Shown piece after piece: positions 22,401-30,088 of a stretch of DNA of 64,000 bases. Origin of the DNA: Furcasterigmium furcatum (lineage: Eukaryota > Ascomycota > Sordariomycetes > Glomerellales > Plectosphaerellaceae); assembly GCA_001599815.1 (NCBI GenBank), contig BCIA01000005.1, forward strand, positions 723,088 through 787,087, written 5' to 3'. The first letter of the stretch is position 1. Every line of letters starts with the position of its first letter. A program made the translations under genes and the position numbers. The notes below the pieces were generated by a model. The model searched no databases. It was not told the DNA's origin and was given only the letters and a program-made list of their open reading frames with translations.

Positions 22401-24920
22401 TCCAGCGTTGACGTGCCGACATTTTCTGCCATCAGCCACCAATCCCTCATTGAGCTGAAGGCGTACGTGGCAGCTGGCTTCCTCGGCCTGGTCCGTGGGA
22501 CTGGGGCTGTCGTCGATGGTGAGCTACCATCAAAGCTGTTCCAGGCCGTCACATGGATCTTCAACCACAGGACTGTCGTCACGAGTGTCCTCCACGACAT
22601 GCCTGGGAGGCTCTTCAACCCATCATCGTGGGTTATCAACATCGGCTCCTCGACGTCGCCAGCAGCCGTGTCCATGGAGCTTGCATCTTGGTCCAGCTCC
22701 GACAGATTCTGGGCCATCCTGTCCGGCTATCTCAGCCTTTGCGCCGCCGGGGCGCTCTATCTGCGTCGGGGATCGCCTTTCTCCACTGGACCAGTTGCGC
22801 AAGAGTGGGAAGCGTCTCTCATCGACGTTCTCAACCAGGCGAGCGGCGTCATGAAGGTCATTTTAATCATCAGCATCGAGATGCTGGTGTTCCCGCTGTA
22901 CTGCGGCCTGCTGCTTGATGCGGCTCTGCTGCCTCTGTTCGAGAATGCAACCATCAAGTCTCGGCTGCTCTTTACGATCCAGTATCCGCTGACATCCATC
23001 TTTGTCCACTGGTTTGTTGGCACCGGGTACATGTTCCATTTCGCCCTTTTCGTCTCCATGTGCCGAAAGATCATGCGCAAAGGAGTTCTCTGTAAGTATT
23101 GCACCTGCGAGCCTGAGTCGACTGACTCTCTAACCTGTTTTCTAGACTTCATCCGCGACCCTGATGATCCGGAATTCCACCCAGTACGAGATGTTCTTGA
23201 GCGCAATGTTACCACGCAACTGAGGAAGATTCTCTTCTCAGCATTCGTATACGGCGCGCTCGTCATCGTCTGCCTGGGAGGCGTAGTATGGGGTCTCTCC
23301 TTCTCCCTCCCGTCTGTGCTGCCGATTCACTACTCATCCAACGAGCCGATATTGGAGTTCCCGATCGACCTCCTCTTCTACAACTTCGCCATGCCGCTGG
23401 CCGTCAAGTTCTTCAAGCCCAGCGACGGCCTTCATGTCATGTACACCTGGTGGCTGCGAAAGTGCGCCCGGTTCCTTCGGCTCAGCTGGTTCCTGTTCGG
23501 CGAGCGCCGGATCGACGAGGAGGGCCAGCTCGCACTCCCGCCCGGCTCGCCCCATCTCAAGCTACCAGCGTGGAGGCGCACGTTCCTCGAGCTTAACAAG
23601 AACAACGAGGTCGTGCCGAAGACATGGAGCGACCTCTTCGACGGCGGGAAAGCAAAGCCAAAACCGTCCATCTCGGCCAGGAGGATGCGCCGCCATGTCA
23701 CTCGGAAGAGACGCCTGGTGCGCAGCGGTCAACTCATCACGGATGGCTCCTTCGTCCGAACCCCCGCCTCCGATCAGGTCAAGGTACCGAAGGGTAGGAG
23801 AGTTTTCTTGCCTGTCGATGAGCACGGATACAAGGTCAACGAGGACGGGACTCGAAGCGAGAACTTCACAGATTCCGCGGAGAAGGACGCCTACACCACG
23901 AAGCTGTACCAGCTGGCGTACATCCCCCCGAACTTCCGCTACCGGATGTTCCTGTTCGTCATCCTCATCTGGCTCTTCGCGGCCGTCACGGGCGTCGGAT
24001 TCACCATCATCCCGCTCATTTTCGGGCGCAGGGTCTTCAGTCTCATGCTGCCGGCGCACGTCAGGACCAACGACATATACGCCCTCAGCATCGGCGTCTA
24101 TATCCTCGGCTCGGCCGCGTATCTCCTCTTCCACGCCCGATCCATCGCCCAAAGGACCAAGGACTGGGGACTCGACATGCTGGCCATGGTTCGCTGCAGT
24201 AATGCGCCGCGCCACATCGCCGAGTGCGTCTGGTACGCCGTCAAGATTGTGTATACCTACTTCATACTCCTCGTGGTGTTCCCCGTCATCCTGGCGACGC
24301 TCGTGGAGCTCTACCTCGTCCTCCCCACGCACACCTACATCAACCCGCCGTCTCCCCACATCATACCGAGCGCGGTGGAAAGCAGCATCGCGAGCGTCGC
24401 CGTGGTGCCTCATCGCCACACCACCCACGTCATCCAATCGTGGACCCTGGGTCTGCTCTACGTCAAAATCGGAGCCCGCGCCATCACGTCTTTCTACCCG
24501 GGAGCCCGCGCCGCCCAAGCCGTCCGCGCCGTCCTCCGCAACGGCTGGACGCGCCCCGACGTCGGCGTCCTCACCCGCGCCTTCGTCGTGCCCGGCCTCC
24601 TCCTCGGCGTCATCGCCGTCTGCGGCCCGGTCTACGTCACGGGCATCCTGGAACAGCGCGGCCTGCTCGGCATGCCGGCGCCGGCGCCGCACGAGCTCAG
24701 CCTCATCTACCGGCTGTCCTACCCCGCGGCCGCGCTCAGCGCGCTCGCCGCCGCCATCTGCTGGAGCATCCTCGGCGTCTTCAGCTCGTGGAAGACCCGG
24801 ATACGGGACGAGGCCTACCTCATCGGGGAGAGGCTGCACAACTTCGGGGTCACCACCGCGGGGGGCACCGGGAGCAGCGGCGCGGGCAGCTCGTGGAGGG
24901 TGCGCGGGGCCAGGATCTGA
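19500..24920 (+). CDS. DOA10: ER membrane E3 ubiquitin ligase Doa10/SSM4 (MARCHF6-like)
   Basis: Two exons, 19500-23091 and 23146-24920, give 1788 aa. The 54-nt intron is in frame and free of stops, so it is easy to overlook. It has GTAAGT and TTTTCTAG signals, and removing it restores the conserved GVLYFIRDPDDPEF. Near the N-terminus lies a RING-CH (C4HC3) finger: CRICRGEG, PCKCSGSIKYVHQDCL, HCELC. Many membrane spans follow, grouped as in Doa10, with the conserved C-terminal block ending before a Gly/Ser tail. The cytosolic insert (about 380-830) is low-complexity and acidic, with a 10-residue tandem repeat (LHLPP.DDM.) and a His/Asp-rich stretch. Doa10 marks misfolded and short-lived ER and nuclear-envelope proteins for proteasomal degradation (ERAD-C). 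The start at 19500 is the first ATG before the RING-CH finger. Confidence 0.92.
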   Translation: MEEPAVPPLPIGRDGHPRISLTRQMSRTGTLEPVKLRQPNDHGIDPDTCRICRGEGTAEEPLFYPCKCSGSIKYVHQDCLMEWLSHSQKKHCELCKTPFRFTKLYSPQMPNTIPVHVFIGHVAKYLFRNLLVWLRAALVITVWLCWLPGLMRSVWSFLFWISDEGLGAGGIWGITPPSSLSRSSITISPGPTCPASPLYPSTSAVAGAADGLEEILRNYSGAPYSASWRGVNITTNDTVSSAVVRATIDSLSAASNDLEGTCAAVSQQLPSKHSSLLSGVSFLQNLSRYPLLNRTIVNILEGQIITILVIVCFILVILVRDYVVQQQPEINMRAALEEVRLREERQRLMEQVDNLPDGTADAEQAPDSSMQVGAEPVDTSIRDRNDIPEGPSTGPDNNLHLPPVDDMTLHLPPIDDMNLHLPPNLPGGTSILPNGHIPETNGSAGRAADPESPVGTVHEYLRLYRQEGGNPRRILKAIEDENLEEQMSYWVRATRSMIEREDDERKEGEHRAEVSPSGGGGPFTFASASSAGSAHPPPSRPQFTWPPITTEAPGPDLPDSNGAADAVFKGKEKDVSRDETPKSPAVEAPTDVVRPRFEPPRPRAVSDGPQRNDHVNPLANNSWSFNALPQQPASPPATAGPSIPNSSSPPGVRNDHFEDAQRLDDQSTIASDIASAPTTSRSVAGTDSVGTDPPLGDLPGEPHQTLDDMPAERPQLERGMMDRIADFMWRDVDAREIHIHHDMDADFVLGDEHEHHDVHEVSDDEDAAHLDDTPSEEIDEFHGLEENSDDDEDDIDVDVEDAPAEADRDDRDPEVVEAAAAAGLDPDAVDDAEDLDGVLELIGMRGPIVGLFQNAVFCSVLVSVTIFICVFIPYNIGRFSIWSAMNPSKVLNMVFGLTTFIQDAVVSLTASIASGLLAFTYFAAKALGLWLPAGERYCRELVLHTWGISSNATMRVADAILHEFPVPSSVDVPTFSAISHQSLIELKAYVAAGFLGLVRGTGAVVDGELPSKLFQAVTWIFNHRTVVTSVLHDMPGRLFNPSSWVINIGSSTSPAAVSMELASWSSSDRFWAILSGYLSLCAAGALYLRRGSPFSTGPVAQEWEASLIDVLNQASGVMKVILIISIEMLVFPLYCGLLLDAALLPLFENATIKSRLLFTIQYPLTSIFVHWFVGTGYMFHFALFVSMCRKIMRKGVLCKYCTCEPESTDSLTCFLDFIRDPDDPEFHPVRDVLERNVTTQLRKILFSAFVYGALVIVCLGGVVWGLSFSLPSVLPIHYSSNEPILEFPIDLLFYNFAMPLAVKFFKPSDGLHVMYTWWLRKCARFLRLSWFLFGERRIDEEGQLALPPGSPHLKLPAWRRTFLELNKNNEVVPKTWSDLFDGGKAKPKPSISARRMRRHVTRKRRLVRSGQLITDGSFVRTPASDQVKVPKGRRVFLPVDEHGYKVNEDGTRSENFTDSAEKDAYTTKLYQLAYIPPNFRYRMFLFVILIWLFAAVTGVGFTIIPLIFGRRVFSLMLPAHVRTNDIYALSIGVYILGSAAYLLFHARSIAQRTKDWGLDMLAMVRCSNAPRHIAECVWYAVKIVYTYFILLVVFPVILATLVELYLVLPTHTYINPPSPHIIPSAVESSIASVAVVPHRHTTHVIQSWTLGLLYVKIGARAITSFYPGARAAQAVRAVLRNGWTRPDVGVLTRAFVVPGLLLGVIAVCGPVYVTGILEQRGLLGMPAPAPHELSLIYRLSYPAAALSALAAAICWSILGVFSSWKTRIRDEAYLIGERLHNFGVTTAGGTGSSGAGSSWRVRGARI
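20691..20770. repeat. 30-bp tandem repeat within DOA10
   Basis: Two and two-thirds copies of a 30-bp unit (20691-20720, 20721-20750, 20751-20770) encode NLHLPPVDDM, TLHLPPIDDM, NLHLPP. The repeat is in frame and lies in the cytosolic low-complexity insert, so copy number can vary without breaking the protein. Confidence 0.75.
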
Positions 24921-25260
24921 ACCTGGCGGCATTGTATAACAGAAGCAGAGTGTAACGAGCCCACGGATACCCCATGATGCCGGAACCAGTCCCTTAGAAT
25001 ACAGTTATCCTTAATGTCCCATTCGGAGTCATAGAGAATGCAGATGACACGTTTAGATGAGTAGAAGCTTGGGTATGTATTACCAACCAGCTAGATGCAG
25101 GGGTCTTTTTGACCTGTATGCAGTGTCGTACACTCGGGTATCTAAGAAAGCGGACGCCATCCGGCCCCGCCGCTGAGAATCCCTCAACCGGGTCTTCCGC
25201 AGCGTGGAATATCTAAGGTGTCCGTTCTGCGACGGTCTTCCGTCATGGGACTCGTGATGA
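24921..25260. other. Convergent 3' intergenic
   Basis: Between the 3' ends of DOA10 and the metalloreductase. It should hold both polyadenylation regions; nothing else seen. Confidence 0.5.
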
Positions 25261-27288
25261 TCAAAAACAGTACTCCTCCACGAAGAGATGGATTCCCTGC
25301 GCGCCTGTGCCTTTATGCACCGCGCGCTCATCCGAGAGGCTCGTGACGCAGTTCCGCACGGAGCTCGTCAGCGACGCCCCGCCGCACACGACGACGGAGG
25401 TCTCGCCGCCGGACGCCTCCACGGGGCCGCGGATGAGGCCCTCAATGTCCGGCCGGCTCGTGTACTCGCGCACGAAGCTCACTGTCCCTCCCTCCGCCTT
25501 GCTTTCTCTCTCCGAGAACGACGCCTCCGGCTCGCCGCCCTTCTCGAGGTCAATAGTAGTGGTATGTTCATCGGCAGCCGTGATGGCATCCACCTCAGCG
25601 GCACCGTGGCCGCATGATCTGGAGCCGCAGCACCTGGAGGCGCTTACTGGGCGCCGCTTTTGTAAGCTGGAGATAGACGCCGAGTCTGGTGACGTTTTGG
25701 GCTCGGAATCCCCAGCGTCGTGCAGCAGGCTGCCGATCTCCAGGCCGGCATTGTCCGAGCGGGTGACTGCGACGTGCACCGTGAGCTCCAGTCCGCTGGC
25801 GCGCGCTTTGGAAATGGCCTCTCGCAGCCGCCGCAGGTAGAAGCTGATCTCCTCGCCCTGGCAGGCCATGAGGACGAACTCGACGCGCTTGACGCAGGTT
25901 CTCTTCTTGCTCTGCACGACGGCCTCGAGAATCGGCAACGTGAACGAGGCGCCGGTGGATGCGGAAATAAGGATGAGGGTCTCGTAGATGTCCCAGCGCG
26001 GGGGCGCACCGAACGGCCCGATGACGAACGCGGTCAGCGAGTCGCTCCCGTGGCCGGTGTCGTGGAGCTTCTGCGCATGGTCGTGGAGGCGCTTGGAGAA
26101 TCCACCGTGCTTTCGGACGACCAGCTGCACGGAATTGCAGATGCAGGTCTCGGGAAGCTGGTGGGCGCATGCTACGGTGTAAGGGTGCGCCTCGAACGGC
26201 CCGAGGCGTGGCATCCAGAGGTAGAGATGCTGTCCTGGTCTCCATGAGAAATGGACGTCCTTGATGGTGACGACGGTGGTGGACTTTCCAACGACGCTCA
26301 GCTGTGCCTGGTGTCCCACGCGCCTCATGCCCTTGCAGTTGCTCCGGTCTGGCTTGATGCGCAGATTCTGGTAGGCGAGGAGGCCCCAGCGAGCGGTCCG
26401 GTCGACGCAGACGGTAGCGATTGTGAACCAGACGTAGTTGACGCCAACACCGCCGATATGAACGTACACCAGCCAGATGAAGAAGATGTAGGAGAGGACG
26501 TGCTGGACCACGAAGACCTCGTAGGCCAGGTGGCGAAGGGGTCGAACGGTAGTGAGGAAGGTCCAGAGCAGGACGCCCCAGGCGCCGAGTCCCTCCTTTG
26601 TCCGGGGCAGGATTCGCAGCTGCCACTCGACAAAGTCGCCTCGGACCCAAATGAACCAAAAATAGAAGCCATGGACGGTCGCCGTGACGAACATGGTGCG
26701 CGCGACCCAGCGGTGCAGCCAGTTGAGGCGCTCGTGGGAGATGCCCGCGAGAAGGGCCAGCGGGTTCACCTTCATTGCGAGAAGGTACACCAGAGGCATT
26801 TGCATGATGGTGACCCATGCGTTGCGGAATGCCAGCTGCTCCCAATGACTATAACCACTCACGATGGCGCCGTGTCCAGCCATCATGTAGATGATGACGG
26901 CCCAGTAGGCGAAGAGAAGGAGGGTACGGCCAAGGGACGGAGGAGACGCCCATCGAAGGAAGCGGACGGGCACATAGAGACGAGGGTTGGATGCCTCGCG
27001 CACCACTGCGGTGGCGGTTGCCCATGCTTGTGTCGGCCAACTCGTGGGTTTTGTCGGATGGGAGACCGTGTCCGAGTGAGCACGCCGTAACCTATAGCTT
27101 GTCAGCCAGCGTCGCGGGATATTGGGGGATATACAGTACCTTCTCCGAGTCTCTAGATAGTTGATGCCACGAATGATGACGGCCAGACCTGTTGCGCCGG
27201 CGATGATGTACCAGAACGACTGAGCGAGGTGCATGTTGGTGGCCTGCCGGCCCATCCCGGTACCGCCGCCATGATGATCGTGGTCCAT
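25261..27288 (-). CDS. FRE-type ferric/cupric metalloreductase (FAD/NADPH, b-type haem)
   Basis: Two exons, complement(25261-27091, 27140-27288), give 659 aa. A 48-nt in-frame intron (GTACTG, branch GCTGAC, acceptor TATAG) is removed so that LETRRRLRRAHSDTV is continuous, as in other fungal members. The His/Gly-rich N-terminus (MDHDHHGGG) comes first, then several membrane spans with the haem-ligand region (WLHRWVARTMFVTATVHGFYFW and HVLSYIFFIWLVYVH as separate segments). The FAD site follows with HPYTVA, then the NADPH-binding region with VIGPFG and VVCGGASL. It transfers electrons from cytosolic NADPH across the plasma membrane to reduce Fe(III) or Cu(II) before uptake. Transcription diverges from a BIM1-like copper-binding protein, which makes a copper role worth considering; the sequence alone does not settle the metal. 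Confidence 0.88.
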   Translation of the reverse strand: MDHDHHGGGTGMGRQATNMHLAQSFWYIIAGATGLAVIIRGINYLETRRRYCISPNIPRRWLTSYRLRRAHSDTVSHPTKPTSWPTQAWATATAVVREASNPRLYVPVRFLRWASPPSLGRTLLLFAYWAVIIYMMAGHGAIVSGYSHWEQLAFRNAWVTIMQMPLVYLLAMKVNPLALLAGISHERLNWLHRWVARTMFVTATVHGFYFWFIWVRGDFVEWQLRILPRTKEGLGAWGVLLWTFLTTVRPLRHLAYEVFVVQHVLSYIFFIWLVYVHIGGVGVNYVWFTIATVCVDRTARWGLLAYQNLRIKPDRSNCKGMRRVGHQAQLSVVGKSTTVVTIKDVHFSWRPGQHLYLWMPRLGPFEAHPYTVACAHQLPETCICNSVQLVVRKHGGFSKRLHDHAQKLHDTGHGSDSLTAFVIGPFGAPPRWDIYETLILISASTGASFTLPILEAVVQSKKRTCVKRVEFVLMACQGEEISFYLRRLREAISKARASGLELTVHVAVTRSDNAGLEIGSLLHDAGDSEPKTSPDSASISSLQKRRPVSASRCCGSRSCGHGAAEVDAITAADEHTTTIDLEKGGEPEASFSERESKAEGGTVSFVREYTSRPDIEGLIRGPVEASGGETSVVVCGGASLTSSVRNCVTSLSDERAVHKGTGAQGIHLFVEEYCF

Positions 27289-27575
27289 GTTGTGTTGCGC
27301 GATGGTGTATCTGAGGCGGAAGAGTGTGCTGGTAATCAGGCCGCGGGGAGAGAATCCCACCGTCTGGAATCGGGGTCTCAGTGGCTCTCGGGGGGTAAAG
27401 TGTGCTCAGGGAGGGCTCAACATGGCGAGAAGCAGGCGGCAAACATCTGGGCGAAGGTGTACTCTCTGGCTGAGATGAGAATTTGATGATGATGGAAGAA
27501 GACCGAGCGACGGCAGTTGATTTCGAGCGTTCCGGTTTGTTTGGGTCGTCAGCTTGTGAGGTTGTTGAGGCGGAT

Positions 27576-27583
27576 TGAGCAAG
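27576..27583 (-). promoter_or_regulatory. CTTGCTCA site (Mac1-like)
   Basis: Reads CTTGCTCA on the minus strand, 288 bp before the metalloreductase start. It differs by one base from TTTGCTCA, the copper-starvation element bound by yeast Mac1. Assignment is inference from sequence similarity. Confidence 0.3.
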
Positions 27584-28025
27584 TTCAAGACTTGAGGAGG
27601 CTCGGCGGCCGCGTTGGAGGGGTCGACCGGTGGACTGAGTGGCGAGTCGGAGTCCTCGCCAAGTTCCTAATAGCACGAAGATATGCTCTTTGAGTGGACA
27701 GGCTGATGTGATGCGGTCCCTTGTTCAAGAGCGAAGCATGGAAGCCTCTGGAGTTGACTGAGGATGCTCTGGTGAGACCTGGGGAGTTTTCGATTTCCCG
27801 AAGCGTTTGACCAGGAGCGGGCATCCGTGAGGGGAGTTACGGTGCCATGGAACTTCTCAGAGCACCTGCAGGCAAAAAGCCATCCATCAGGGTAAGTGCA
27901 CCCCGCGAGCGATAGTGATGCGCCACAACGTACTCCCTCGCCGTGAGCCCCACGCTGGTGATCGTCAAGGGAAGGTGCGCTGGACGCAGTGGAATCTTAG
28001 CCCCGGCACACGACCCCACAAGTAA

Positions 28026-28033
28026 CTTGCTCA
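28026..28033 (+). promoter_or_regulatory. CTTGCTCA site (Mac1-like)
   Basis: Second identical copy of CTTGCTCA, on the plus strand, 882 bp before the BIM1-like start. Same reasoning and same uncertainty as for the copy at 27576. Confidence 0.3.
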
Positions 28034-28914
28034 AATGCGCTCAGAGTGCGGCGGTATCGCCGGGGGCGCGCTGCCATTGGACAATCGGCTTAGGCCTCGC
28101 TGTGGGTGTGGGCAGCTAATGCAAGCTTGAACAACGGGCTGCCGGACCCTGGACTATCACGGGACACTCGGTCCTTCCCGCGATTTGGGTGAAGTCTGCC
28201 CGTTACTACCAGTTATGCTTGCTTCGATCCCGCCCCGACTCATGAAACTAGAAGGCCAGCCAGATTCCCATTCTTACGATGAAAATCCATCATCTGTTTG
28301 CCATGCGACCTGCAGCCGGGGGGCCGACAGGCCGTGGAAGATGCAGGCTCCCGCTCATCGATGATACACCAGGGCAGGAGCTGTGAGTCCCCGAGCAACA
28401 TTCTGCCAGAAGATCGAACCCTAGTATTACGGAATACGCGCTTCCCAGTGATGTGCTATGCCAGCTTGCAAGTAACATTGACTCGGCTGCTCCAGACGGG
28501 ATGAAGGCAGGCCAGAGCGACATGACGGCCATCCAGGTGCTCGAGACATCTCGTCTGTCTGATGAAGCCTGAGCATCGGTGTTAGATTTGTGAGCTTTAC
28601 CTACCTCCGTACCTGGCGTGTCCCAAACAGGTAGGAACGTAGTACAAATCGCTTTGGAGCTTTCCACCCTTGCCCCATCTGCTGCCGAGCTCCAGGTCTC
28701 AAGTCCGGTCCGATTCTCTTAAGTAAACCTGCTCACCCATCCACGAAGCAACTCCTGCTGCAATCCAAACACCAACTTCTTCCTGCTCTTTTTGCCCACA
28801 GCATCCATTGAAGCAAATTCATCATTCGTCGCATATTCCTCTCTACTCACTGGCACATAGTGCGCTAATCGGCATCTTCTCTCGAAGATCATCCACCCAT
28901 CTCACCACATCACA

Positions 28915-29656
28915 ATGGCTCGCGTTGCAACCTTCCTCTCGGCGGCGCTCCTCGCCGCCACCGCTTCGGCCCATTTCGAGATCGTCGTCCCCAGCAGCAT
29001 GGTCGGTGGTGGCAACACAAACAGGCAGAGCACCGGTCCTTGCGCCGGCTTCACCCCTTCCAGCGACGACGATGCCGTTGATTTCCACGTTGGTGGCGAT
29101 GCCGTCGCCTTGCTCGACGGCCACCCCCGCTCCGACTGGATTATCCGCGGCACCCTCAAGACCGATGCCTCCGGCGACTGGGAGCAGCTGTATCCCACCT
29201 ACCGCACAATGGGCGAGGGCAGGTCGTGCCAGCCCAGCGTGACGGCGCCGGAGTCGTGGATCGGCGAGCGTGGCATCATCGGCTTGGTCGGGCAGGCCGA
29301 GGACGGCATCCTCTACGGGGTGGGTTACCCATCACTTACTACTTCGCTCGCGGTATCAAGGAAGCTGACATGTCGTCCAGTGCGCCGTTGTCAACTTTGT
29401 CGAGGGCACCGGCGGCAACCACGACCAGTGCAGGAACGGCAGCGTCAACGTAGTGTTCGCCGACAACGACGAGCTCACCGCCGTGGCGCTCGGCGACACC
29501 CCCGAGGCTTCCAGCAGCGTGTCTCCCTCGGCCAGCGCCGATGCCGACAGCGATGACGACGATGACAGCGCCGCCGCAACATTCGGCGGGGGAGCTCTCG
29601 CGAGCATCGTGGTTTCTCTGGCGGCCGCCGTTGGCGGGGCCGTGATGATGCTGTAA
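28915..29656 (+). CDS. BIM1/X325-like copper-binding GPI-anchored protein
   Basis: Two exons, 28915-29319 and 29381-29656, give 226 aa. The intron (GTGGGT/TCCAG) joins ILYG to CAVVNFVEGTGG, restoring the conserved Cys-containing strand. Signal peptide MARVATFLSAALLAATASA is followed directly by His20, so the mature protein would start with HFEIVVPSS: an N-terminal copper-ligating His as in LPMO-fold X325/BIM1 proteins. A second His in VDFHVGGD (about residue 58), the GPCAGF motif, and Cys in GRSCQPSVT also fit. A Ser/Asp-rich linker and a hydrophobic C-terminus (ALASIVVSLAAAVGGAVMML) indicate a GPI anchor. In Cryptococcus, Bim1 binds copper at the surface and cooperates with the Ctr1 importer; family members lack monooxygenase activity. 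The divergent metalloreductase neighbour supports a copper-acquisition role. Confidence 0.82.
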
Positions 29657-30088
29657 AAGGGAAACACTCGGATAACAGATTCAGGTGTGAGGAGGAATTG
29701 AGCACTCCGTGGACAGCTGGGGCCCATTGTACATATCTCGGCTGCGGAGGTGACCACTCGGGATTGTAAAGTAGTAGCAACACGATGATGATGCTGGCAA
29801 AAACGCTGGCAAAACTCACATTAAGAGCATCCTTCCTTACATCGGCTCACAGTGCGAGCGCCGGGCCTCCAATCCGCACTGGTACCCCTCCCCCCCATCT
29901 CGGTCAGCTGTGCATCTCGGTGTGCCGCCAATCATTCGAGCTTCCCAGATGTCACCCAAAAATTTCCCCTCCAGAACGAAGGCCCAAAACCCCAAAGACG
30001 ATTCGCTGTTTGACTCACACATCGAACAGCAACTCCCCCACGTCCCCAGCAGACAGGCTCCAGCAACGGTCATACAGACTGGACTGGA
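29657..30088. other. Intergenic
   Basis: Terminator region of the BIM1-like gene and promoter of the arginyl-tRNA synthetase. The last 200 bp are C-rich with CCCCAAA tracts, typical of a housekeeping promoter. No repeat or RNA gene seen. Confidence 0.5.

Larger units (their letters stand above)
27289..28914. promoter_or_regulatory. Divergent promoter of metalloreductase and BIM1-like gene
   Basis: A 1626-bp region separating two start codons that face away from each other. It carries two identical CTTGCTCA sites in opposite orientation, annotated separately. I see no gene in it; the small frames at 27836-28034 and 28290-28667 have no support. Confidence 0.5.

Noticed and set aside
23434..24939. 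Long plus- and minus-strand frames overlapping the C-terminal part of DOA10
   Set aside because: Ser/Arg- or Glu/Asp-rich shadows in a high-GC exon; no start, splice or domain support.
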